From Desulfobacteraceae bacterium (GTDB lineage: Bacteria > Desulfobacterota > Desulfobacteria > Desulfobacterales > Desulfosalsimonadaceae): a stretch of 7,704 nucleotides of DNA. The DNA is taken from NCBI GenBank assembly GCA_011389605.1, contig JAABTZ010000140.1:1-7704 (forward strand), in the 5' to 3' direction. The translations under genes were made by a program, and so were the position numbers. A model generated the notes under the pieces. That model had not been told where the DNA came from, ran no database searches, and saw nothing but the letters and a program-made list of their open reading frames with translations. Shown here piece after piece: positions 1 through 6,075 of this stretch (positions are counted from its first letter, which is position 1; every line of letters begins with the position of its first letter).

Positions 1-1606
1 CGTGCGCGGGCCCACATCGGCTGCTTATGGTTCTGAAGGGCTGGGCGGGGTTATCAATATTATCACCAAAAATCCTGCCAAACAAAGGCAGAGCAGCGTT
101 AAGGCAACAGCCGGTTCCGGTAACACCTATGGCGCCTCCGCGTTTCACTCCCAGACCATATCCGATGCAGGCTTTCTGGTTTCGGCAGATTATGCGCAAA
201 GCGACGGATTTTACATGGTGGACCCCGAAGGAATCGAGGAGTATACAACCAAAAGACATCGCGATTCTTTGAAAGGGTTTGGAAAAGCCACATATATGGC
301 GGGCGACAGAACAAATATTTCTTTATCAGCGCTTTTATACGACCAGGAAATGGGCAAGGGAAGGCACTATTTTTATGACGAGATGCTACTGGATCAATAC
401 CGGCTTGGTTTTACCCATCAGGGAGATCTAACGGACTGGTCAGGCAATGTCTATCTGAACCGGGGCGACAAAACCGCCTACATTGACAAGAGGCAAGCCG
501 GGGAGTTTGTCCCGGATCACGAGGAAAAACTGGGACCCAACATCGTCTGGGGAGCTGAACTGCAAAACACCGCACAGTTGTTTCAGACCGCCACGCTTAC
601 CACAGGGCTTGCTTACAAACAGATTTACATGGACTATGAAGAAGAGTATCTGTACAGCAACAGAGAGGTTGAAGCAACCGGGCGCCAGACAAGCATTTCT
701 CCTTTCATGGATATTACCGCCCGCTTTCTGGAAAGCAGGATTATAGCCAATGCCGGGCTTCGCTATGACAACATCCGCAACTATGACGGTGCTGAATCAG
801 ACACTGCCCCCCGGGGAATAGACCCATATGACAGGCAATATTCTTCAAAGACCTGGGAGCAGCTTTCCCCCAAAGCAGGGCTTGTGTTTCATGCAGATGA
901 ACTCACAACTGTAAGAACATCAATAGGAACCGGATTTAAGCCGCCCAGCGTTTTTGAATTATACAAAACACATGTTCGCGGCGGCGGAACCTCTTTAACC
1001 TCATCAAATGCGGACCTGGATCCCGAAAAAATTATCGCCTGGGATATCGGCGCGGAACGATATTTTTTAGACAGCCTCTGGGCCAGAATCACCTTTTACC
1101 AGTCATGGGCCGAGGATTATATCGCAAGCAGAACCGTAAACACTTATGAAATCGATGGGGTCAGATACAGAGAATACGAGCGCGACAATCTGAATGAAGT
1201 CGATATTCACGGCATTGAGGCTGAATTCCAGTACCAAATCGGCCGCGGCCTGTCTTCTTTTTTCAATTACACCTATAATATTTCCAAAATCGCCAAAGAC
1301 GATGTCAATGAGGAGATTGAAGGCAATTATGTGCCAGGTGAGCCGCAGCAGAAATTCCGCGCTGGTCTTACCTATGCAAATCCAAAGTATTTTAACGCAT
1401 CACTGGTTTTTCAGCACGACCGGGACCAATATCTCGATGATCAGAACACTGAAAAGGCGCCCAGTATAAATACGCTGGACCTTTCCATCTGGAAGACGCT
1501 GTTTGACCGGGTCACTTTGCGGCTAAACATCGAAAACCTCACGGATGAAGAAAAATATCTCAACGAAGGGGTTTTGTATTATGGCTCCGTCCGGTTTGAT
1601 TTTTAA
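1..1606 (+). CDS. TonB-dependent outer-membrane receptor, 3' part (5' end outside the window)
   Basis: This is an outer-membrane gated channel that takes up a scarce ligand using energy from TonB/ExbBD. The reading frame is open from the window edge (first full codon at base 2) and 534 residues are visible. It opens inside the plug domain with RGPTSAAYGSEGLGGVINII, a typical plug signature, so the signal peptide, TonB box and first part of the plug are missing. The GTG at base 2 is not the real start. The barrel follows, with a family-typical GFKPPSVFELY segment near visible residue 310 and a DLDPEKIIAWDIGAE segment near 340. The end is also typical: NIENLTDEEKY, then a last strand finishing in aromatic Phe, the usual signal for BAM insertion. 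The ligand cannot be read from sequence. The metal-transport genes that follow 89 bases downstream on the same strand suggest a nickel or cobalt chelate, or a metal-tetrapyrrole. This is an inference. Confidence 0.93.
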   Translation, partial: VRGPTSAAYGSEGLGGVINIITKNPAKQRQSSVKATAGSGNTYGASAFHSQTISDAGFLVSADYAQSDGFYMVDPEGIEEYTTKRHRDSLKGFGKATYMAGDRTNISLSALLYDQEMGKGRHYFYDEMLLDQYRLGFTHQGDLTDWSGNVYLNRGDKTAYIDKRQAGEFVPDHEEKLGPNIVWGAELQNTAQLFQTATLTTGLAYKQIYMDYEEEYLYSNREVEATGRQTSISPFMDITARFLESRIIANAGLRYDNIRNYDGAESDTAPRGIDPYDRQYSSKTWEQLSPKAGLVFHADELTTVRTSIGTGFKPPSVFELYKTHVRGGGTSLTSSNADLDPEKIIAWDIGAERYFLDSLWARITFYQSWAEDYIASRTVNTYEIDGVRYREYERDNLNEVDIHGIEAEFQYQIGRGLSSFFNYTYNISKIAKDDVNEEIEGNYVPGEPQQKFRAGLTYANPKYFNASLVFQHDRDQYLDDQNTEKAPSINTLDLSIWKTLFDRVTLRLNIENLTDEEKYLNEGVLYYGSVRFDF

Positions 1607-1695
1607 AATCTAAATTGATGTTATCCTTTAAAATTAATTGCTTTTAAAAATTTGAAACGCTCAATTTAGGTAAAACACATCAGGGAGTTAAGCAA
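1607..1695 (+). other. AT-rich intergenic gap with ribosome binding site for the nikK-like gene
   Basis: This 89-base gap is clearly more AT-rich than the flanking genes. AGGGAG at 1682-1687 lies eight bases before the ATG at 1696 and is a good Shine-Dalgarno. The imperfect inverted repeat AAATTTGA-aacgc-TCAATTT (about 1650-1669) could be a small hairpin or operator. I found no convincing -35/-10 pair, no GC-rich stem with a T-run, and no clear NikR-type palindrome. The downstream genes may therefore be read from the receptor's promoter or from a weak one here. Confidence 0.4.
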
Positions 1696-2415
1696 ATGGC
1701 AATTCCAAAAACAGCAGCTCTGGCGGCACTTTTCATGATAATGACCTGCCAGGTGGCTTTTGCCCATCACCTTTGGATTGAAAAATCCGCAGATAATCAG
1801 TATGCGGTTGTCCGCGGTGTGCTGCCTGACAGGGCAGATGCCTATGATCCGGATTGCGTCCAGGAGGTAAATGCTTTCGGCAGAGACGGGCAAACAATAC
1901 CGGTTAAACGAATTGATGAAAAAGACAGGGTGATTTTTAAAACCGGTGAAGAGGCGGCCATGGTAGCTGCCTGCAGCAAATGGGGCTACCGGGTCAACAC
2001 GACAAAAGGCAAGCGGCTTATGGGAAAAAAGCAGGCCAAAGAAGAAGGCTTGACTGTGCTGTCGGCTTTTTTTTCCACTCACTATGCAAAATCACTGTTT
2101 GCGCCATCTGATGCGGCCAAAAAGCCTGCAGGGTTGCGATTTGAGATCCTCCCCCTGAAAGACCCCCAGCGGGCAAATCCCGGTGATGAAATTGCCTTTA
2201 AGGTTATATTTGATAAAAAACCGCTTCCAGGCATATCCTTATATACGCAAAGCGGGGACACAGCGACAGCCGATTCCGCCGGAACGGCGCTTCTGACCAT
2301 GCCTGACAGCGACACTGTGCTTTTGTATGCCAGGCACCGGATCGACGTTAAAGGCGATGATCAAAAGGATTATGAAATTTTCACCACTTTTCTTACATTT
2401 GAGGTAAAACCATGA
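1696..2415 (+). CDS. nikK: Periplasmic DUF4198/NikK-like metal-uptake accessory protein
   Basis: This 239-residue protein matches the DUF4198 (COG5266) family, which is repeatedly found with nickel/cobalt ECF transporters and called NikK in that setting. It probably binds or passes Ni2+ in the periplasm, though the family's mechanism is poorly known. Residues 1-23 form a Sec signal peptide: Lys5, a hydrophobic stretch, then AFA. Cleavage after Ala23 would leave a mature N-terminus starting His24-His25-Leu-Trp, a plausible metal site. Family-like segments follow: KRLMGKKQAKEEG near residues 95-107, FFSTHYAKSLF near 115-125, and a C-terminal beta-sandwich part (LRFEILPLKDPQRANPGDEI, then DKKPLPGI) near 147-181. 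The start is supported by AGGGAG eight bases upstream. The stop overlaps the next ATG in an ATGA arrangement, so the two genes are probably translationally coupled. Confidence 0.82.
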   Translation: MAIPKTAALAALFMIMTCQVAFAHHLWIEKSADNQYAVVRGVLPDRADAYDPDCVQEVNAFGRDGQTIPVKRIDEKDRVIFKTGEEAAMVAACSKWGYRVNTTKGKRLMGKKQAKEEGLTVLSAFFSTHYAKSLFAPSDAAKKPAGLRFEILPLKDPQRANPGDEIAFKVIFDKKPLPGISLYTQSGDTATADSAGTALLTMPDSDTVLLYARHRIDVKGDDQKDYEIFTTFLTFEVKP

Positions 2416-2915
2416 AATCAATGATATGGTCAGTTTTTTTAATTTTTAGCCTTTTGTTTTTACTTGCGCTCGGGCCCCACCCGGCAGCGGCCCACGGCAC
2501 AGGCCACCGGATATTGAATCCGGAATCGGCAATTGCCGTGGAATTTGTCTATTCGGACAATGAGCCCATACGCTATGCGGAAGTCCTCGTGTTTTCTCCT
2601 GAAAATGATGAAATTGAGTACCAGAACGGGCGTACGGACATGAACGGCAGATTTGTCTTTTATCCCAATGCCCCCGGCCAGTGGCGTATCCAGGCCAATG
2701 ACGGGACGGGGCATCTGGTAAAAGCCGTTGTTGATATTGAAAAGGGTAACCACGGTGATACGCGTTTGGATGGCATTGCCGATGATCATTCCGAAGCCCA
2801 TGGGCATGATCACTCCCATGACCGGCTGCCTCGCCTCTGGGCAATTATTCTGGGAATAAGCCTGATTGCAAATATGTTTCTGGCGTTCTATCTGTCAAAA
2901 GCCCGGAAAAAATAA
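2412..2915 (+). CDS. nikL: NikL-like membrane-anchored, His-rich periplasmic protein
   Basis: This 167-residue protein resembles NikL-type accessory subunits of nickel ECF transporters and probably delivers or gates metal at the CbiM/NikM entrance. Residues 1-27 are a signal peptide ending PAAA. Cleavage there would expose a mature end beginning His28-Gly-Thr-Gly-His32. Residues about 38-110 look like a small beta-sandwich of the carboxypeptidase-regulatory-like type (RYAEVLVFSPEN, TDMNGRFVFYPNAPGQWRI). A His/Asp-rich linker follows, with His126, 130, 132, 134 and 136, a likely metal-binding patch. Residues about 142-162 form one membrane helix, followed by a basic SKARKK tail expected in the cytoplasm. 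The gene starts inside the stop codon of the preceding gene (ATGA). The NikL assignment rests on layout, His content and gene context rather than on a strong motif, so the symbol is less certain than the topology. Confidence 0.72.
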   Translation: MKSMIWSVFLIFSLLFLLALGPHPAAAHGTGHRILNPESAIAVEFVYSDNEPIRYAEVLVFSPENDEIEYQNGRTDMNGRFVFYPNAPGQWRIQANDGTGHLVKAVVDIEKGNHGDTRLDGIADDHSEAHGHDHSHDRLPRLWAIILGISLIANMFLAFYLSKARKK

Positions 2916-2945
2916 ATTCTTTATCATACTGCGGGGAATCTGATC

Positions 2946-3812
2946 ATGCGAAACAAAATGGGTTTGTGCAGTATTGCCGCCGCCGGCCTGATGATCCTGC
3001 TTCTGGCAGCCTGCGCAGCCGCAGAAAAAGAAGAAAAGGGAAAATTCTACGTAGTCGGTATGGGGCCTGCAGGCCCTGATCTTACAGCGTCCGGAGCCCT
3101 TTCAATTGTCAAAAACGCCGATGTCTATCTAACTTCCCCCGGACTTCCGAAGCGCTTTGACCGGTTCAGTGAATATATTGATCCGGAAAAAGTCGCCTTT
3201 GATCCCTGGAAACCATTTATGGACAAAGATGTGCGGCAGCTGAAAAAAGACGATTATCCGGCCTGGCAGGCGCACACGGAAAAGCACCGAAAAAGGATTC
3301 AGGCCTTTGTGATGGATCAGATCAACTCGGGAAAAACTGTTGTAATGATGGATGGTGGAGACCCTTGTGTGTACGGTCCCACACTGCATCGCCTGCTGAA
3401 AGGATTTGATGCGTCATTGTTTGAAGTGATTCCTGGAATCGGGGCATTCAATGCCGCAGGAGCAGCCCTTAAAGCCTCCTATACCCCTGAGGATGTCCGT
3501 TTTATAATGCTTACCTCGCCGCGGTCCTTGTTTGGAGAAAACTGGGAAAAAGATGACGGAATTCTCAAAGACCTTGCCAAATACAAAACCAATATGGTCT
3601 GGTATATGTCGCTTGGTTCAGTTGAGCGGGTCGTAAAAGCAATGTCAGAATATTACCCGCCTGATTTGCCCATTGCAATTGTTTACTATGCAGGGTATCC
3701 AGACCGGCAAAGGGTTTTGAAAAGCAGCCTGAAGGATATTCTGGAAGATATTTCGGAAATCGATGAGCAATGGCTGGGGCTTTTTGTCGCAGGCCCCATT
3801 GCCGGAAAATAA
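2946..3812 (+). CDS. Predicted lipoprotein with tetrapyrrole (corrin/porphyrin) methylase fold
   Basis: This is a 288-residue protein with two parts that are not normally found together. Residues 1-23 are a lipoprotein signal: basic start (Arg2, Lys4), hydrophobic core, then lipobox Leu20-Ala-Ala-Cys23. Ala at +2 favours outer-membrane sorting by E. coli rules. From residue 33 on it follows the tetrapyrrole methylase family (CbiF/CobM-like). KFYVVGMGPAGPDLT (33-47) matches the N-terminal glycine-rich SAM-site strand. GGDPCVYG (137-144) matches the GDP motif, and EVIPGIGAFNAAGAAL (160-175) the following family motif. YMSLGSVERVV (220-230), IAIVYYAGYPDRQ (243-255) and GLFVAGPIAGK (278-288) match C-terminal blocks. 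An insert at about 63-117, containing FDPWKPF, is unlike CbiF. GGGGAA at 2933-2938 supports the start, and no alternative start lies just before the domain, so export looks real. SAM is not expected outside the cytoplasm, so it may instead bind a metal-tetrapyrrole or another ligand. Substrate and activity are unknown. Confidence 0.85.
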   Translation: MRNKMGLCSIAAAGLMILLLAACAAAEKEEKGKFYVVGMGPAGPDLTASGALSIVKNADVYLTSPGLPKRFDRFSEYIDPEKVAFDPWKPFMDKDVRQLKKDDYPAWQAHTEKHRKRIQAFVMDQINSGKTVVMMDGGDPCVYGPTLHRLLKGFDASLFEVIPGIGAFNAAGAALKASYTPEDVRFIMLTSPRSLFGENWEKDDGILKDLAKYKTNMVWYMSLGSVERVVKAMSEYYPPDLPIAIVYYAGYPDRQRVLKSSLKDILEDISEIDEQWLGLFVAGPIAGK

Positions 3813-3830
3813 CCATTGGAAAAGAACCCT

Positions 3831-3853
3831 GCGCCCGGATGTGTTGTGGGCGC
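3831..3853 (+). other. Small GC-rich hairpin between the lipoprotein gene and cbiM
   Basis: GCGCCC (3831-3836) can pair with GGGCGC (3848-3853) across an 11-base loop. It lies within the 104-base gap (3813-3916), the largest in the plus-strand operon. No T-run follows, so it is not a standard intrinsic terminator. It might slow RNA decay or separate expression of the upstream soluble components from the transporter core. The stem is short and could be chance in GC-rich sequence. Confidence 0.25.
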
Positions 3854-3916
3854 TGTGGCGGCGGGGTCTTTAACACTGGGCATACATTTGTGTCAGGCAA
3901 AGGAAATCTTAGGGCA

Positions 3917-4516
3917 ATGCATATATCTGAAGGTATTTTATCGGCTCCGGTGCTAACCGGGGGCGCAATTTTTGCAGTGGCGGCAACTGCTGCGGGCTTA
4001 AGAAAGCTTTCACCGGAAAAAATTCCCCAGGCGGGCCTGCTTTCGGCGGCGTTTTTCGTGGCTTCCCTGGTGCATGTGCCCATCGGGCCGGTAAGTGTTC
4101 ACATGGTCTTAAACGGCATCGTTGGATTGCTGCTGGGCTGGGCCGCTGTTCCGGTCATCGCGGTTGCACTTTTGCTGCAGGCTGTTTTATTTCAGTTCGG
4201 GGGCATCACCTCCCTTGGTGTCAACACGATCATCATGGCCGCCCCGGCGGTTTTGTGCCATTACATTTTCAAACCATTTTTGTCAAAGAATCACACCATT
4301 GTTATGGCCGCTGCATTTGCCTGCGGCGCTGCAGCGGTGTTTTTATCGGCCCTGATTGCAGCCGCCGCCCTGGTGCTCACCGGCGAGGCATTTCGGGAAG
4401 TATCTGCGGCACTGGTTGGTGCCCATTTTTTTGTTATGATCATTGAAGGCATTATTACCATGTTTTGCGTGGCGTTTTTGAAAAAAGTCCAGCCGTCCAT
4501 GCTAAACTTGGGCTAA
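3917..4516 (+). CDS. cbiM: ECF transporter substrate-binding membrane subunit CbiM/NikM
   Basis: This is the substrate-specific (S) component of a nickel/cobalt energy-coupling-factor transporter, in the inner membrane. The 199 residues starting MHISEGILSAP match the family's conserved N-terminus. In solved NikM/CbiM proteins the extreme N-terminus (Met1-His2) folds into the protein and holds the metal, which is why the ATG at 3917 is chosen over in-frame starts further upstream. A second conserved stretch, VHVPIGPVSVHMVLNGIVG (52-70), supplies His53 and His62; His62 lies near the family's third metal-ligand histidine. Several hydrophobic segments follow (about 75-100, 103-120, 125-155), with the last ending in VAFLKKV near 188-194. 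AGGG just before the ATG is a weak, close Shine-Dalgarno. No CbiN gene is present; the NikK/NikL-like genes upstream argue for nickel (NikM), but sequence alone does not settle the metal. Confidence 0.93.
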   Translation: MHISEGILSAPVLTGGAIFAVAATAAGLRKLSPEKIPQAGLLSAAFFVASLVHVPIGPVSVHMVLNGIVGLLLGWAAVPVIAVALLLQAVLFQFGGITSLGVNTIIMAAPAVLCHYIFKPFLSKNHTIVMAAAFACGAAAVFLSALIAAAALVLTGEAFREVSAALVGAHFFVMIIEGIITMFCVAFLKKVQPSMLNLG

Positions 4517-4527
4517 ACTTGGGCTAA
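4501..4527 (+). repeat. 11-bp tandem duplication across the cbiM stop codon
   Basis: GCTAAACTTGG occurs at 4501-4511 and again, with no gap, at 4512-4522, followed by a partial third copy (GCTAA, 4523-4527). The cbiM stop TAA is at 4514-4516. Removing one unit would leave the protein end (MLNLG, stop) unchanged. It looks like a recent slippage duplication at a gene end and also adds spacing before cbiQ. Confidence 0.85.
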
Positions 4528-4556
4528 GCCATGTGCGCACCGGAAACCATTAAAAA

Positions 4557-4583
4557 ATGAAACAAGATTTTAAACTAATATGA
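4557..4583 (+). CDS. Possible 8-codon leader ORF coupled to cbiQ
   Basis: ATG at 4557 opens an eight-residue frame (MKQDFKLI) whose TGA at 4581-4583 overlaps the cbiQ ATG at 4580 as ATGA. cbiQ itself has no good Shine-Dalgarno: the bases before it are AT-rich (TTTTAAACTAAT). A ribosome ending the short frame could restart on cbiQ. GGAAA lies about ten bases before the short ORF's ATG and could serve as its binding site. A frame this short can arise by chance, so this is a suggestion only. Confidence 0.2.
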   Translation: MKQDFKLI

Positions 4584-5338
4584 TCAGTGAAATTTTTGCT
4601 TTTGGCAGCAGCCCGGTCCACCTTCTGGACCCGCGGCTGCGGGTTATTTTTGCCGTCTTGTTCAGCGTGGTGACAGCTGTATCCAATCTTTTTCCGACTG
4701 TTTGCCTTGCCCTGTTGATGGCCATTGTCCTTGCCGTTCTTGCCCGCCTGCCGTTTCGCCCGTTGCTGACACGGCTGTTTATAGTCAACGGCCTGATACT
4801 TTTTATCTGGCTGGTACTTCCCTGGTCATATGAGGGAACACCGGTTTTTTCCATGGGGCCCCTTGTCGTGTCCCGGGAAGGGATTTGTCTGAGTGCACTG
4901 ATTACAATCAAATCCAACGCCATTGTTCTGGCCTTTATTGCCATGGTGGCAACCATGCCGGTGGCTGTTTTGGGCCAGGCCCTTGACCGGCTGCATATAC
5001 CCCAAAAACTGGTTCATCTGCTGCTGATAACCTATCGTTATATTTTCGTTATTGAAAGCGAGTACCATCAGCTGCTCCGGGCCGCCCGGATTCGCTGTTT
5101 TACCCCAAAAACGGATTTGCACACCTATAAAACATATGCCTATCTTTTGGGCATGCTTTTTGTCAGGGCTGCTGCCCGCGGGGAGCGGGTTCATCAGGCC
5201 ATGATCTGCCGGGGGTTTAACGGAAAATTTTTATGCCTGCACAATTTTGCAATAAAACAAGGAGATCTTGCATGGATTCTGGCCATGACAACAGGTTTGA
5301 TAGGATTGGGGATGCTTGAATGGGCTCGGATAATTTAG
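4580..5338 (+). CDS. cbiQ: ECF transporter transmembrane coupling subunit CbiQ/NikQ
   Basis: This is the T component, the membrane scaffold that couples ATP hydrolysis by CbiO to movement of CbiM. The 252 residues begin MISEIFAFGSSPVHLLDPRL, the usual CbiQ opening, which supports the ATG at 4580. Hydrophobic segments lie at about 21-55, 65-82, 103-132 and 145-160, with a last helix at about 231-248. The two cytoplasmic coupling motifs that touch the ATPase are recognisable but slightly altered. The first reads AARIRCF (168-174). The second lies in ERVHQAMICRGF (202-213), with Cys-Arg-Gly where Ala-Arg-Gly is usual. Length is typical. The 3' end overlaps the start of cbiO by 19 bases, consistent with tightly coupled production of transporter parts. 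There is no strong Shine-Dalgarno at its own start. Confidence 0.93.
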   Translation: MISEIFAFGSSPVHLLDPRLRVIFAVLFSVVTAVSNLFPTVCLALLMAIVLAVLARLPFRPLLTRLFIVNGLILFIWLVLPWSYEGTPVFSMGPLVVSREGICLSALITIKSNAIVLAFIAMVATMPVAVLGQALDRLHIPQKLVHLLLITYRYIFVIESEYHQLLRAARIRCFTPKTDLHTYKTYAYLLGMLFVRAAARGERVHQAMICRGFNGKFLCLHNFAIKQGDLAWILAMTTGLIGLGMLEWARII

Positions 5339-6051
5339 TGATCAAACTGGAAAATATTTTTCTGAGCTACCCCGATGGCCGAAATGTTCTTTCGGATCTG
5401 TGCTTTGAATTGCCAAAAGGCTCACGGACCGGACTGATCGGCCCTAACGGCAGCGGAAAAACCTCGCTTTTCCACCTTATTTTAGGCCTTGTTCCCCGGA
5501 CATCAGGCAGCATTGGCCTTATGGGACAGGAAGTGGAAACCGAGAAGGATTTCCGCCAGGCGCGCAAAAAAATCAACCTTGTCTTTCAAAATGCCGATGA
5601 CCAGCTGTTTTCCCCGACAGTCCTGGAAGACGTGGCCTTTGGGCCCTTAAACCTGGGCGCCAGTACAGCAGAGGCAAAGAAAATCGCGCAAAAAACCCTC
5701 AAAGAGCTTCATCTTTCCGGCTTTGAAGACCGAATCGCCTACCGGCTCTCCGGGGGGGAAAAAAAGCTGGTGGCCATGGCAACCGTGCTTGCCATGGATC
5801 CTGAAGTCCTTTTAATGGATGAGCCCACCACAGGCCTTGACGACGTTACCCGGGAGCGGATTATTAATATACTAAACTCTCTTGACAAAACCCTGCTTAT
5901 TGCCTCCCATGAATACGATTTTCTGGCCCGCACCACAAAAAATATCTATAAAATGGAAGAAGGCCGGATCATGTTCGCCGGCGATGCAGCCCGCCTCCAT
6001 CCCCATTACCATATTCATGAAGCCGGCGATGTTCCCCATCAGCACAGCTGA
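5320..6051 (+). CDS. cbiO: ECF transporter ATPase subunit CbiO/NikO
   Basis: This is the cytoplasmic ABC ATPase that powers the metal ECF transporter. All ABC motifs are present in order in 243 residues: Walker A GPNGSGKT (41-48), Q-loop VFQNADDQLF (88-97, Gln90), signature LSGGEKK (143-149), Walker B LLMDEP (164-169) and switch His197 in ASHEYD. The tail is unusual: six His in the last 17 residues (227, 229, 231, 233, 240, 242), which could bind Ni or Co in the cytoplasm. The start at 5320, inside cbiQ, has a G-rich stretch about eight bases upstream. A GTG at 5338 touching the cbiQ stop (TAGTG) is a possible alternative that would drop six residues. A single ATPase gene is present, so the ATPase is expected to act as a homodimer. 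It is the last gene of the plus-strand unit. Confidence 0.95.
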   Translation: MGSDNLVIKLENIFLSYPDGRNVLSDLCFELPKGSRTGLIGPNGSGKTSLFHLILGLVPRTSGSIGLMGQEVETEKDFRQARKKINLVFQNADDQLFSPTVLEDVAFGPLNLGASTAEAKKIAQKTLKELHLSGFEDRIAYRLSGGEKKLVAMATVLAMDPEVLLMDEPTTGLDDVTRERIINILNSLDKTLLIASHEYDFLARTTKNIYKMEEGRIMFAGDAARLHPHYHIHEAGDVPHQHS

Positions 6052-6075
6052 TCATCCGGCCGCTGATATATATCT
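6052..6075. other. 24-base convergent gap with no clear terminator
   Basis: Only 24 bases separate the cbiO stop from the stop of the minus-strand remnant. They contain a short AT palindrome (GATATATATC, 6065-6074). A stem GCCCAA/TTGGGC with a 14-base loop lies just inside the remnant (6084-6109), but neither strand has a proper T-run after it. If intact genes once lay here, their terminators may have been lost with the deletion that formed the remnant. Confidence 0.35.

Noticed and set aside
1607..1695. NikR operator or metal riboswitch before the nikK-like gene
   Set aside because: Half-site-like fragments (TGTTATC near 1620 and GTAAAACAC near 1670) are imperfect and too far apart, and the gap is too short for a known cobalamin riboswitch.
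2446..2844. Long minus-strand open frames opposite the nikL-like gene
   Set aside because: They are shadows of a well-supported plus-strand gene with signal peptide, domain and membrane helix. Their translations show no family motif.
2946..3812. Calling the lipoprotein gene a cobalamin biosynthesis enzyme (cbiF/cobM)
   Set aside because: The export signal, the non-matching insert at residues 63-117, and the lack of other corrin biosynthesis genes nearby make a biosynthetic role unsupported, despite the shared fold.
3770..3916. In-frame extension of cbiM upstream to an ATG at 3770, adding 49 residues that include CARMCCGRCGGG
   Set aside because: It would overlap the lipoprotein gene's coding end and bury the Met-His N-terminus that CbiM/NikM proteins need free for metal binding. 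The homology starts at the ATG at 3917.
3816..3956. 46-codon TTG-started frame with a hydrophobic middle (CVVGAVAAGSLTLGIHLC) between the lipoprotein gene and cbiM
   Set aside because: It has no Shine-Dalgarno, a rare start codon, and its second half runs out of frame through cbiM. It could be a chance frame or a decayed fragment, with no evidence that it is made.
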